Below, in pieces: positions 1 to 9,811 of a stretch of DNA of 64,000 nt. The position numbers and the translations under genes were made by a program. The first letter of the stretch is position 1. Each line of letters begins with the position of its first letter. The DNA is taken from positions 1 to 64,000 of the forward strand of contig JANQQA010000338.1 of the NCBI GenBank assembly GCA_028285205.1. The letters run 5' to 3'. Below the pieces are notes generated by a model. The model had not been told where the DNA came from. It did no database searches and saw only the letters and a program-made list of their open reading frames with translations. Origin of the DNA: Bythopirellula sp. Lineage in GTDB: Bacteria; Planctomycetota; Planctomycetia; Pirellulales; Lacipirellulaceae.

Positions 1-133
1 CGCAGTAGACATTCTGCTCGCGGACACGCCGAGCGATCAGCTGCGCGTATTGCGACCCAAAGTCGAGCACCAACACACGCTCTTGCGACGTCTGACGGGC
101 AACGGGACTGGCGGAACCAGACGCAACGGTCAT
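1..133 (-). CDS. guaA: GMP synthase (glutamine-hydrolysing), N-terminal fragment
   Basis: The reverse strand from 133 to the window edge encodes a start codon and about 44 residues containing [20 protein letters not shown]. This is the hallmark start of the class I glutamine amidotransferase domain of GMP synthase, which converts XMP to GMP in the cytoplasm. A tail of about 17 residues precedes the conserved segment. A good ribosome binding site (GGAGG) lies a few bases upstream of the ATG. The catalytic Cys and the PP-ATPase domain lie outside the window. Identification is firm from this one segment, but only the first tenth of the protein is visible. Confidence 0.9.
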   Translation of the reverse strand, partial: MTVASGSASPVARQTSQERVLVLDFGSQYAQLIARRVREQNVYC

Positions 134-216
134 CGCACCCTCCTGGCGGGAAAACAGGGCAGTATACAGAAATTTCGAATGACCAAATACCCGATGACCA
201 AGTCATTCGACGAGGC

Positions 217-699
217 TCAGATCGCCGGGGGCGGGGAGCTCAACGCGATGGGGCCGCGGACGGCGTAGTCCTTGCCGTGGAATGTGCTCATTTTCTCGGC
301 CTGTGGAACGATACCAACTCGCGGCAAATCCATGCGATCTGCGTCCCAGCAAGTCCCGATGGACACCTCTCGCGATGTCAGTCCATCGTTGTGATATCGG
401 CAAGCCTCAAGAAGCAGCTGCATTTGCTTGTCGGAAACCGTGAATACACGTCCGTGGAGTTGCTCAACGAGTTCCGCGCCACGCCTGCCGTGATCTGGAT
501 CATGACCTTCATTCTGTCGTTCCACATCATGAAACAGCGCAAATAGCCTGACGACCATTTCGTCAGCACCGTTGAGACGGCAAAGTTGCAAGCCGTTACG
601 CTCTACATTCCGCCAGTGATTAGGCCCATGCAATGACCAGTCGCCAAGTGCGAAGCGAGCGATCATTTTTTTCCAGAGTTCAGGAAAGTCAGGCGGCAT
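217..699 (-). CDS. HD-domain protein (predicted metal-dependent phosphohydrolase-like)
   Basis: This is a protein of about 160 residues with HGPNHWRNVERNG near the N-terminus, LFALFHDVER (the HD pair) in the middle, and CRYHNDG and WDADRMDLPR further on. Together these are the spaced His/Asp ligands of HD-superfamily phosphohydrolases, including the late Asp in DADR. The substrate cannot be read from the sequence; many short homologues are annotated only as HD-domain hydrolases. The start at 699 (MPPDFPELW) is chosen because the extra 27 residues of the longer reading frame look non-conserved. It lies downstream of guaA's 5' end and on the same strand as it, so it is not in the guaA operon. 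Confidence 0.75.
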   Translation of the reverse strand: MPPDFPELWKKMIARFALGDWSLHGPNHWRNVERNGLQLCRLNGADEMVVRLFALFHDVERQNEGHDPDHGRRGAELVEQLHGRVFTVSDKQMQLLLEACRYHNDGLTSREVSIGTCWDADRMDLPRVGIVPQAEKMSTFHGKDYAVRGPIALSSPPPAI

Positions 700-876
700 G
701 AAATCATCCGTATGGCGTGATTCAGTTCGGTGCCCTCTTGATGCCTCGTACCCTACCACTGTCCGTTGGTTTTTCGCCACTTAAGTTGCCCAAACACACC
801 ACGAACGATTATGATGCAAATAGGCATCACGCGCGGCGGTGTCGACGGAAACCCTTACGAGAAGGACATTTACGAC

Positions 877-1656
877 GTGCAAATTTTGCTGACCAACGAC
901 GATGGCATCTATGCGCCTGGCTTGGCGGCCATGGAACACGAGTTGCGAAAGCTGGGTGACGTGACGTTGGTTGCCCCGCTTACGGAACAAAGCGGCGTCG
1001 GCCACGCAATCACTTACCTGACTCCGTTGATGGCTCGCAAGGTGTATGGCGAGGACGGAAATCAGCGCGGTTGGGCAGTCGAAGGCAGTCCGGCCGACTG
1101 CGTGAAGCTGGCAGTCGCCGAGTTGTGCCCCTCGCGGCCGACGTTGGTCGTCAGTGGAATCAACAGCGGACTAAACGCTGGCATCAACGTGCTGTACTCC
1201 GGCACGGTGGCAGCGGCGATCGAAGGAGCTTTTTTTGGGATCACCAGCGTGGCGGTCTCACTTGGCTATGACGACGACGACACACACTTTCGACCGGCAG
1301 CCAAACTGGCGGTTCCCATCATTCAGCAGATACTGGAAAGCCCCGAATCTGCGAATCACTTGTACAACCTAAACATCCCCCAGCAAGCACTCACCGGCGA
1401 ACCACAAGTGCACGTCGTACCCGCCGCGACCACGCCCTGGGGCGAGGATTTTGAGGAGCGATCAGATCCGCGCGGACGCAGCTACTACTGGGCTACCGGC
1501 CTAGCACCCGATCCTCCTAGCGACATCGAAACTGACCTGTCTGCCTTACGAGCCGGCAACATCACCGTCACACCGCTGAAGTTCGATATTAACCATCGGC
1601 AAAAGATCGAAGAGATGAAACAATGGCAGCTCGGCGCAACCGCTAATCGTGCCTGA
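877..1656 (+). CDS. surE: 5'/3'-nucleotidase SurE
   Basis: SurE is a metal-dependent survival nucleotidase that dephosphorylates nucleoside 5'- and 3'-monophosphates. The N-terminal QILLTNDDGIYAPGL carries the DD metal-binding pair. SGINSGLNAG and YSGTVAAAIEG are the other family signatures. From a GTG start at 877, preceded by GAAGGA at a suitable distance, the product is about 259 residues, the usual SurE length. The longer frame from 766 adds 37 residues of non-family sequence and was rejected. The gene appears to be transcribed alone, followed by a lipoprotein gene on the same strand. Confidence 0.92.
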   Translation: MQILLTNDDGIYAPGLAAMEHELRKLGDVTLVAPLTEQSGVGHAITYLTPLMARKVYGEDGNQRGWAVEGSPADCVKLAVAELCPSRPTLVVSGINSGLNAGINVLYSGTVAAAIEGAFFGITSVAVSLGYDDDDTHFRPAAKLAVPIIQQILESPESANHLYNLNIPQQALTGEPQVHVVPAATTPWGEDFEERSDPRGRSYYWATGLAPDPPSDIETDLSALRAGNITVTPLKFDINHRQKIEEMKQWQLGATANRA

Positions 1657-1731
1657 CACAGTTCGTACATGACACCAGCGCCGCTAAACACTCCCCAAAC
1701 ACAACTCTCCCCAACATACTAGGACACACCG

Positions 1732-2295
1732 ATGAAGCCCTCCGCCCTACTGACACTCGTTGGCATGTTTGTACTGACTACCGGTTGCGATGCACCCCAA
1801 GTCGGCAACCCAGTGACCGTTGCTGATGCGGGTGTGACTGAGCCAGCCCCAGAACCAACAACAACCTCGCGGGTACCCGATTCGAAGGTCGAGCACCCAG
1901 AATGGTACCTCCCCGATGGACGTCTCGACATGTCGGGAATTCCGGGCGAGCCGCCAATGACAACCTCCACGCCACGCAAAGTACACGCGAAAGACCCGAA
2001 GAAGGGCAAATTGACGCGACGTCGCGGCGGCAAGTTGTTGGGAACAACGCTCCAAGCTCTTCCCTGGGCGGAGAACGAAACGATCTTCAACATTGTGATC
2101 CCTAGCCAACTAGCGACCTACGACGCCCTTGAGGGTCGTCCCGTCCGTTCCCACGAAGAGTTCATGGACAAGTTCGTTAACGGGTTCATGCAACAACATC
2201 AACCGGGCTTCAAGCTCCCTGAACTGGAACCTGGTGACGAGTACCTATTCGATCCTGAAGACAAAGTGCTCAAAATCTACCGACCAGAAGGATAA
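1732..2295 (+). CDS. Predicted lipoprotein of unknown function
   Basis: This is a 187-residue protein that begins with a short hydrophobic signal ending in a lipobox (LTTGC, Cys at about residue 19), so lipidation and membrane anchoring are expected. The following about 30 residues are rich in Pro, Thr and Glu, as in a linker. The mature domain has KKGKLTRRRGGKL followed by a region with several acidic residues and ends in DKVLKIYRPEG. I recognise no domain. It sits between surE and another exported protein on the same strand; neither neighbour points to a function. Confidence 0.6.
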   Translation: MKPSALLTLVGMFVLTTGCDAPQVGNPVTVADAGVTEPAPEPTTTSRVPDSKVEHPEWYLPDGRLDMSGIPGEPPMTTSTPRKVHAKDPKKGKLTRRRGGKLLGTTLQALPWAENETIFNIVIPSQLATYDALEGRPVRSHEEFMDKFVNGFMQQHQPGFKLPELEPGDEYLFDPEDKVLKIYRPEG

Positions 2296-2360
2296 CCAAC
2301 GAGTAGGCAGGGATCGCCGATACTTCCCACCTAAGATCTCTCATCTTTGACGATCCTGCC

Positions 2361-3065
2361 ATGAATAACCTTGCGAAGATTCCGACATTCGTCTGGCGAC
2401 TACTGTTTGCTGCCGCGCTGGTTGCCGTCGCATTCCTGACCGACGCGCGTGCGAGCGACTGTCCTTGCGTTAACCGAGCGCAACCTGAGAGTTGGGTCTT
2501 CGCTCGTAGCCGCTACACGCACGATCCCGACACGGGTGGACGCGTGGCGCAGTATGCTCGCAAAGCACCGGTCGAACCCCTGCCTGACCAACGCGCCGTC
2601 ACGAGCGGCTACCGCCGCACACGACAGGTGATGCGCGGAGCTGACGGTTCGGTGGACACCACGTACCAAGTGCAAAGCTACGGCAATGGACGCGGTGGAC
2701 TCGATGCCGAATGGGAACGCTTCCACGATGCCTGGCGCGGTTCGACGATCGGCGGCGGCAACTTCTTCTCGTTCCCAGGCTACTTCGGCTATGGTGCTTT
2801 TCCTGGAGCTGGTTTTCCCGGGGCCGGTTTCCCAGGGTTTGGCCCCGGTGGTAGCGGCGGTGGTGGTGGCGGAGTCCCGCCGGGAACCGTGCCACCTGGA
2901 TTCCGTTTTGATCCACGCCAGCGGTTCGGTCCGGGATTCGGACGCCCCGACGCAGGTCGCCTCGACCCCGACGGTGCTAACGGCTGGCCTGACGGCCGGA
3001 CCCGCACGCCCGACCGTCTGTTCTTCAACCAGGCAGTGCCAACGCCGGCCGACCTCGCCGAGTAG
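2361..3065 (+). CDS. Predicted secreted Gly/Pro-rich protein
   Basis: This is a 234-residue protein. Residues 1-32 form a signal peptide (hydrophobic FAAALVAVAFL, then DARAS as a likely cleavage region). After it come a Cys pair (CPC) and charged sequence up to about residue 130. From about 135 to 215 it is almost wholly Gly, Pro and Phe, with GAGFPGAGFPGFGPGG and a run of Gly residues. The composition suggests an extended, possibly surface-exposed protein. No catalytic motif is seen. It lies 65 bp after the preceding lipoprotein gene, so the two may be cotranscribed. Confidence 0.6.
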   Translation: MNNLAKIPTFVWRLLFAAALVAVAFLTDARASDCPCVNRAQPESWVFARSRYTHDPDTGGRVAQYARKAPVEPLPDQRAVTSGYRRTRQVMRGADGSVDTTYQVQSYGNGRGGLDAEWERFHDAWRGSTIGGGNFFSFPGYFGYGAFPGAGFPGAGFPGFGPGGSGGGGGGVPPGTVPPGFRFDPRQRFGPGFGRPDAGRLDPDGANGWPDGRTRTPDRLFFNQAVPTPADLAE

Positions 3066-3122
3066 TTCAAGTTTCCCTTCCTGAGAGGGAGCGACCAGGC
3101 GAGGCGCGAAGAAAGCGAAGAC

Positions 3123-3698
3123 CTATCGAGTCACCGCCGCTGGTTGATTACCGCGCAAACTGCTCACTGCGTTGAGCGGTTTGCCCTTCCAGTAGGCGGT
3201 GAAGTCTTCGAGCAGCCAATGACCATCGCTTCGCTTCCAGTTGAGTTCGACTTCGTCGAAATAAAAGACGGCGATCCCAGACCGCGCGTGCGTGCCTTGA
3301 ACGCGCCCCTTGAAGCGCGAGGTCGCGACCGTTGGATTGCGTCCCTCGCAATCAATCCGAAGTGCCGTCGCTCCGGTGTCTTTGACGTTGACCATTGGCA
3401 TGAGCGTTTCGATGTCGCTACGGATCTCCGTTGCGGCCGGGTCGACCAAAGCAACGACGCCGTCGACGTCGTTGGCTGCGATAGCGTCGAGAATCTCCTC
3501 GATCGCGACCTCCACCTGCTCGCGCGGCGTGACGACCAGGTATTCGGTAATCAGCAACAGTGAAGTAAACATCACGACAGCCGCCAGACCGACGAGCGGC
3601 GGAACGCTTCTGCGTGATAAGAATACAATCCCAAACAACGTGGCCAGTACGGCGCCGACTGCGAGAATCGGGAGTGGGTTTTCGAGAAGAGTGTCCAA
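3123..3698 (-). CDS. Membrane-anchored protein with SnoaL/NTF2-like C-terminal region (hypothetical)
   Basis: This is a 191-residue protein. Two hydrophobic segments (about residues 10-28 and 34-55) precede a soluble part. That part, VEVAIEEILDAIAANDVDGVVALV with a later VFYFDEVELNWKR and WLLEDF, resembles the cone-like NTF2/SnoaL fold in helix and strand pattern. This is a structural guess from the pattern, not a motif match. It is the last gene of a same-strand series starting at enolase (eno, OYE reductase, small membrane protein, this gene), with about 62 bp to the gene before it. Function is unknown. Confidence 0.55.
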   Translation of the reverse strand: MDTLLENPLPILAVGAVLATLFGIVFLSRRSVPPLVGLAAVVMFTSLLLITEYLVVTPREQVEVAIEEILDAIAANDVDGVVALVDPAATEIRSDIETLMPMVNVKDTGATALRIDCEGRNPTVATSRFKGRVQGTHARSGIAVFYFDEVELNWKRSDGHWLLEDFTAYWKGKPLNAVSSLRGNQPAAVTR

Positions 3699-3760
3699 TC
3701 GCGTGTCCCTGCGTACGGAAGAGCAAATGTGTTTACCACGGAGTCAACGAGAAGACGATT

Positions 3761-4132
3761 TTACTGATCGTGGCCAGTATCTTCCGCGACGCCGTTGTTG
3801 ACGGTATTGTTCGCGTGCAGTCGCTCGCGGGCAAGCATTGAAATCGAGACGGCGAGAATGGCCCCTAGCGTGATTGCCAACGGCTTGAGTCGAATCTTCG
3901 TCATCCCCGGCCGCGAGTACTCGGGGACGTTCGTTGCCGTTTTTCTACCGGTACCATCCTGCGTGATCGTCAGCCCTTCGGCCACCGCCGCGCGAGCTTG
4001 ACTCTTCCGCTCGATCTGAGCCTGACGGTTGCCAAACTTACCGCCGGTCGCCAACAGCGCCGTGAGCCCGACCGCCGAGAACAACGCGAACCACAGCCAC
4101 GGGGAGTCGGTAATGGGTCGAGGCTCAGACAT
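3761..4132 (-). CDS. Small two-pass membrane protein, unknown function
   Basis: This is a 123-residue protein with one hydrophobic segment near residues 12-30 (WLWFALFSAVGLTALLA) and a second near 85-100 (LAITLGAILAVSISMLA). A charged, probably cytosolic loop joins them. No family is recognised. The start at 4132 (MSEPRP) is preferred because it lies 4 bp after the stop codon of the upstream reductase gene at 4137, suggesting translational coupling. The longer frame would overlap that gene. Confidence 0.5.
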   Translation of the reverse strand: MSEPRPITDSPWLWFALFSAVGLTALLATGGKFGNRQAQIERKSQARAAVAEGLTITQDGTGRKTATNVPEYSRPGMTKIRLKPLAITLGAILAVSISMLARERLHANNTVNNGVAEDTGHDQ

Positions 4133-4136
4133 GCGG

Positions 4137-5234
4137 CTACGCTTGCTGCTCCTCATACGTCGGCCAGTCGGCGTAGCCTACAGGATCAAACGAATACCAA
4201 ACGGCCATCTCAGCCGGCTCGGCGAGGGGCCAACCGTTGGCAAATCGCTCCACCAGATCCGGATTGCTAATGAACGGACGACCGAACGAGATGAGGTCGG
4301 CATGGCCGTCGGCGACCGCTTGCTCGGCGGATTCTTGCGTGTAGCCGGTGCTCCCCATCAGTGGTCCGGAAAAAGCTTTGCGGAACTCGGCCAGCGTCAT
4401 CGCCTCACCCAGTTCGTGGAACCCAAAGCCAGTGCCGTCCATCACGTGCAGGTAAGCGAGGTCGCGCTGATCCAATTGCTGGGCGACATAGGTAAACAAC
4501 TCGCGATACTCGGGACTGCCCATCGCATTGAACGCCCCGTTTGGCGAGATCCGCACACCCACGCGATCAGACGACCACGCGTCGCAAACCGCGTCGACCA
4601 CCTCTCCGAGCAGCCGGAACCGATTCTCAATCGATCCACCGTAGTCGTCGGGGCGCTGATTGGTCTTCGACTGCAGGAACTGATCGAGCAGATAACCGTT
4701 GGCACTGTGGACTTCCACGCCATCGAATCCTGCCGACTTACCGCGCGCGGTTGCTTTCGCGTAATCGGCGACGACGCCCGGTAGCTCTTCGGTTTCCAGC
4801 GCCCGCGGCACTTCGTACTCCTGCTTGCCGATGGGCGTGTGGATGTGATCGTTCTCGATCTTCAACGCAGACGCCGAGACGGGCAGCTCGCCGTTATGAA
4901 AACTGCTGTGCGACGCGCGTCCGCAATGCCACAGCTGCAAGAAAATCTTGCCGCCGGCCTGATGCACCGCATCGGTGACCAACTTCCAACCCTCGGCCTG
5001 CTCATCGTTGTAGATGCCCGCGGAGTTCTGCCAGCCAATGCCCTGCTCAGAGATCACCGTGGCTTCGGTAATAATCAGCCCCGCCGACGCGCGCTGCGCG
5101 TAGTATGTGGCCATCAGCTCATTGGGCACCCGTGACTCGCCCGCGCGGGCACGCGTCATCGGTGCCATGACGATCCGGTTGGCAAGCTGCTCACCGCGCA
5201 GGTCAAAAGGCTGCAAGAGAGCTTGGTCGCTCAT
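4137..5234 (-). CDS. Old yellow enzyme family alkene reductase (NemA-like)
   Basis: This is a 365-residue FMN-dependent reductase of the Old Yellow Enzyme family, which uses NAD(P)H to reduce activated alkenes and some nitro compounds. Family signatures are LANRIVMAPMTRARA at the N-terminus, ITEATVISEQGIGW, LQLWHCGRASH, VEVHSANGYLLDQFLQ (the His-Asn substrate-binding pair), and DLISFGRPFISNPDLV at the C-terminus. Length is normal. It follows enolase by about 54 bp on the same strand, so it is probably in the enolase transcription unit. The natural substrate is not evident. Confidence 0.9.
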   Translation of the reverse strand: MSDQALLQPFDLRGEQLANRIVMAPMTRARAGESRVPNELMATYYAQRASAGLIITEATVISEQGIGWQNSAGIYNDEQAEGWKLVTDAVHQAGGKIFLQLWHCGRASHSSFHNGELPVSASALKIENDHIHTPIGKQEYEVPRALETEELPGVVADYAKATARGKSAGFDGVEVHSANGYLLDQFLQSKTNQRPDDYGGSIENRFRLLGEVVDAVCDAWSSDRVGVRISPNGAFNAMGSPEYRELFTYVAQQLDQRDLAYLHVMDGTGFGFHELGEAMTLAEFRKAFSGPLMGSTGYTQESAEQAVADGHADLISFGRPFISNPDLVERFANGWPLAEPAEMAVWYSFDPVGYADWPTYEEQQA

Positions 5235-5288
5235 CGTAGATTCTCCATTCCCCGCCCAATTAGAAACAAACCAGAAACTGCGATTGCG

Positions 5289-6635
<1,347 letters not shown>

Positions 6636-6711
6636 TCATTATTGAGCACGATTGGCCAGGTGTCGACCCATGCCGTTTTGGCCCTGGAATGCAAGCGATT
6701 CTCGTGAGGAG

Positions 6712-6746
6712 AAAAAATTGCAAGCCCGCCAGAGTGGCGAGCTTGC
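6712..6746 (-). terminator. Rho-independent terminator after the CHRD gene
   Basis: Read on the reverse strand, GCAAGCTCGCC and GGCGGGCTTGC pair with one mismatch around a short loop and are followed by AATTTTTTC. It lies 85 bp beyond the stop of the minus-strand CHRD protein and 140 bp before the enolase start, so it should isolate enolase from upstream transcription. Confidence 0.8.
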
Positions 6747-6830
6747 GTCGTCGAGAGCAACCGCGCGTGGCGATTCGAGCTTCGCAGGACAGATTGCGTG
6801 GTCGAACTCTCGCAGAACTTTCCGCACTAC

Positions 6831-7439
6831 TCAAGCACGCCGTCGCCTCATCGCCAGCGCAGCGATGCCGAGGCCGGACAGAACCAACGTCGTTGGCTCC
6901 GGTACTACATTCGGCTGCTGCACGACACTCAGCTGCCCGCGAATTGCACCACCAAGAAAATCGTTGGTGTGCACGTTGATGTAGAGCTCGTCGGTGAGCA
7001 ATGCTGCAAGATTCTGGTTGGCACTGGCAAGATCGTTACCCAACAATCCACCGAAAAAATCACCGTCGATGTTGAGGCTAAAGCCGCCGTTTCCAAACGA
7101 TGTCACATTGGAGTTGGTATTACCGCCACCAAGATCAATAACCACGGGCCCGTTGACGCCGACCGGCGCGTTGTGGATGTGAATCGAACTGATCGCGGCC
7201 CCCAAATCCAAGTCTGCGAGATCGCTGGGACGAATACCCGTCACTTCTAGGCTAAAATCGAAGGTTCCGTCTATCGGTTCCACCGCCAGTACCGCGGCCC
7301 CCAATGCACCCGAGGTCGACGTTGGTCCAGGTTCCTGGCTGGCATCTAACCGGGCAGTTGCCACAATCGGGGTCGCATGGGCGGCGGTGACGACCGCGAA
7401 ACAAATTGCCACAGCAAGTAAATTGATTGTCGTTTTCAT
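6831..7439 (-). CDS. CHRD domain protein with PEP-CTERM sorting signal
   Basis: This is a 202-residue exported protein. Residues 1-22 form a signal peptide ending AHA. Residues about 25-165 match the CHRD domain (chordin-like) in ATARLDASQE, IHIHNAPVGVNG and LYINVHTNDFLGGAIRGQL. The C-terminus is a textbook PEP-CTERM signal: VPEPTT, a hydrophobic helix, and RRRR at the end. Established knowledge is that PEP-CTERM proteins are cut and anchored by an exosortase; no exosortase gene lies in this window. The next gene upstream on the same strand is also PEP-CTERM. Binding partner is unknown. Confidence 0.85.
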   Translation of the reverse strand: MKTTINLLAVAICFAVVTAAHATPIVATARLDASQEPGPTSTSGALGAAVLAVEPIDGTFDFSLEVTGIRPSDLADLDLGAAISSIHIHNAPVGVNGPVVIDLGGGNTNSNVTSFGNGGFSLNIDGDFFGGLLGNDLASANQNLAALLTDELYINVHTNDFLGGAIRGQLSVVQQPNVVPEPTTLVLSGLGIAALAMRRRRA

Positions 7440-7559
7440 CGTCGTTGCTCTTTCTATTCAAGGATTGTTGTTTGGTACAAAGAAACTCATTCGTGTTGCT
7501 CAGTCGACCAGAGAAGCCGACGAGACGGATCTCGCCGACCGCCCTGATCGTTGGCTGGA

Positions 7560-8450
7560 TTAGCCGCGACCGCGACGCGAGATCATGCCGATACCGACAA
7601 GTCCCAGAACGCCAAGTGCGATGGACGAAGGTTCTGGCACAGCCGTGATCGTAATCGTCGCGATCCCGTTGGGGTACAACGACGAATCGTTGAAATCGAA
7701 CGTAGCAGGTGTGCCTTCAATAAAGTTCAACGCCGATAGCGGATCTGGTCCGAGCACATTGGCGTTTACGCCGTTTTCGTCCGCACCTTGGTTCGGTCCA
7801 CTCTGACCACCGGCCAAGCCAAACAGACCGTTTGCGGCCGACGTGACATAGCTTTCGACTTCGGTACCCGCGTCGTTCACCGTCCCTGGAAGGCCAATAC
7901 TGAACGTGACGGAGCCTTCGCCGTCGTATAGCGAGGAAAGATCGTGTGCAAACGGGTTGCCGTTGGCGACATAGAAATCGTTCGACGGCAGCACCATTGA
8001 AGCATACGAGAAGTAGCGATTGATGCCGCTCGTATCGATGTCGAAGAACGAGGTCGCGGTTTCACCCGGTTGAATTGGCGGCGCGCCGGTAGTGCTGGCA
8101 ACCTCACCATCCACTCGCTCGGAGCCTGATTGACTGGACAGAACGCGAGCGCTAACGGCAGAGCCCGACGAGTTGTCAATATACGTGTAGCCGCCCAAGA
8201 AATCGGCACTGATCACCGAGTTGTCACCGTCTTCGGCCAGCCGCTCGAGCCCCACTTGCGATGTCAATCCACCGTTGTAACTATCGAAGCTTCCGTCGTG
8301 AAAACCAACCCAAACGGGCGTCAACGCAACACCGCCGTCTGGGGCATTGCTGGTGATATCCACGCGCACGCGTTGGATGGCCTGAGCTCGCGAAGCAAAC
8401 GTGCTTGCAACGACAACAGCAACGACACAAACAAAACTAGAAATCTTCAT
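7560..8450 (-). CDS. Spondin-N domain protein with PEP-CTERM sorting signal
   Basis: This is a 296-residue exported protein with a signal peptide (residues 1-24, ending SRAQA). The following domain has LTPVWVGFHDGSFDSYNGG and LERLAEDGDNS, characteristic of bacterial spondin-N proteins. The C-terminus is a PEP-CTERM signal (VPEPSS, hydrophobic stretch, RRGRG). A start at 8450 (MKISSF) is chosen because GGAGAG sits at the right distance upstream. The frame opens 4 codons earlier with GTG. It is paired with the CHRD gene on the same strand, 120 bp apart, suggesting two extracellular proteins made together. Confidence 0.82.
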   Translation of the reverse strand: MKISSFVCVVAVVVASTFASRAQAIQRVRVDITSNAPDGGVALTPVWVGFHDGSFDSYNGGLTSQVGLERLAEDGDNSVISADFLGGYTYIDNSSGSAVSARVLSSQSGSERVDGEVASTTGAPPIQPGETATSFFDIDTSGINRYFSYASMVLPSNDFYVANGNPFAHDLSSLYDGEGSVTFSIGLPGTVNDAGTEVESYVTSAANGLFGLAGGQSGPNQGADENGVNANVLGPDPLSALNFIEGTPATFDFNDSSLYPNGIATITITAVPEPSSIALGVLGLVGIGMISRRGRG

Positions 8451-9012
8451 CTCTCTCTCCACTTCTTCAACACATAAACTGATAGGTCAGACCTGGGCAT
8501 CCTCAGGAGCAAAGTCGTTTGCTTTTGTCATGACCAGCCGATGCCTGCACACCGATCGATGTCACCGCATAAAGACGGGCTTGCAGCAAAAATCTTTTTT
8601 GTCGCCGGAGCGTGAGATGAATTACACTACGGTCGAAATTTCTTATCTGCACCGCCAAGTCGTTCCGAGAAGTGTGAGCTACCACACGAAAAACACGAGT
8701 GAGGTCACAAAGACGAGAACCCGACCGCGGCACGAGTAACGCGGCCCTACCTGACTCCTGGCTCACCGGCGATTTGCAAACTTAAGCCGTGAAGAGAACG
8801 CAGCGATTGGACGTTAAAAGGAACTGTCCTGCGGATGCACGCCTTCTTCGCACGAGTTGACCCACAAATCGGTGCCATCGACGCCACATACACCGGGAAA
8901 ATGGCTTCTCTCGGTAAGAATCCCGCACGTTGCGAAGCGAGCTACGGTACGCCACAATAGTAGGCCTGACACCTTCAGTTCCCATACATCTATATGGAGC
9001 ACAAGTCCCACG
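8451..9012. other. Intergenic region, 560 bp, no supported gene
   Basis: This divergent gap lies between the spondin-N gene (minus) and the DUF1080 gene (plus). It must carry both promoters. Short open frames exist on both strands but none shows a family motif, signal peptide or ribosome binding site. I see no tRNA or repeat. Confidence 0.5.
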
Positions 9013-9810
9013 ATGTCCCATCCTTTTCGATTGATTACCTGTTTACTCGCCGCCCTAGTTTTCGTTTCTCAGTTCGATTCGCTTCACGCGGAAGAAGCGA
9101 AAGCAGAGAAGAAAAAGAAACGGAGAGAGGGGTTCGTCTCGCTGTTCAACGGCGAGAACCTTGATGGCTGGATCAAACGTGGTGGCGCCGCGGAGTACCA
9201 TGTCGAGGGGGACACGATCGTGGGATCGTCAGTCATCAATACGCCCAATACGTTTCTTTGTACGCCGCGCCCTTACTCCGATTTCGTATTGACCGTCGAG
9301 TTGAAGGTCGACGACGGGCTAAATTCGGGGATTCAGATTCGTAGTGAAGTCCATGACGAACCGAAGGAAGTCGACATCAAGAACGGCAAGGGGGAAATGA
9401 TTAAGCGAAAGATCCCTGCCGGTCGCGTATACGGATATCAAGTCGAAATCGATCCGACCGATCGTGCGTACTCTGGAGGTATCTACGATGAGGCACGTCG
9501 CGGCTGGTTGAACGACCTATCGGGTGACGAGAACAAAGCGGCACGCGAAGCCTTCAAGCGTGGAGAGTGGAACAAGTACCGCATCCGCGCGGTTGGTGAT
9601 TCGATCAAAACGTGGGTCAACGGCGTTCCCGCCGCCAACCTCACAGACGACATGACCGCTGAAGGCTTCATCGGCCTGCAAGTCCACGGCATTGGCGGCA
9701 ACCAAGACCTTGTAGGCAAGCAGGTCCGCTGGCGCAAATTGTTTATCAAGGAAGTGAAGTCGAAAGCCAAACCGGGCAAGAAGAAAGAGCAAGCGACAAT
9801 CGCGTCGTAG
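9013..9810 (+). CDS. DUF1080 (3-keto-disaccharide hydrolase family) secreted protein
   Basis: This is a 265-residue protein with a signal peptide (residues 1-26, ending LHA). A Lys/Glu-rich linker follows, then one DUF1080 domain: GFVSLFNGENLDGW, SDFVLTVELKV, LNSGIQIRSEV, and NKYRIRAVGDSIKTWVNGV. These are conserved features of this lectin-like jelly-roll family. Some characterised members hydrolyse 3-keto-glycosides. The family is greatly expanded in planctomycetes. The C-terminus is Lys-rich. The start at 9013 gives a proper signal peptide; the frame is open 52 codons further upstream. Its stop is one base from the stop of the convergent gene at 9812. Confidence 0.88.
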   Translation: MSHPFRLITCLLAALVFVSQFDSLHAEEAKAEKKKKRREGFVSLFNGENLDGWIKRGGAAEYHVEGDTIVGSSVINTPNTFLCTPRPYSDFVLTVELKVDDGLNSGIQIRSEVHDEPKEVDIKNGKGEMIKRKIPAGRVYGYQVEIDPTDRAYSGGIYDEARRGWLNDLSGDENKAAREAFKRGEWNKYRIRAVGDSIKTWVNGVPAANLTDDMTAEGFIGLQVHGIGGNQDLVGKQVRWRKLFIKEVKSKAKPGKKKEQATIAS

Positions 9811-9811
9811 A

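Noticed and set aside
4029-4784. 251-residue plus-strand frame over the reductase gene
   Set aside because: Antisense to a clear OYE family enzyme; no own motif.
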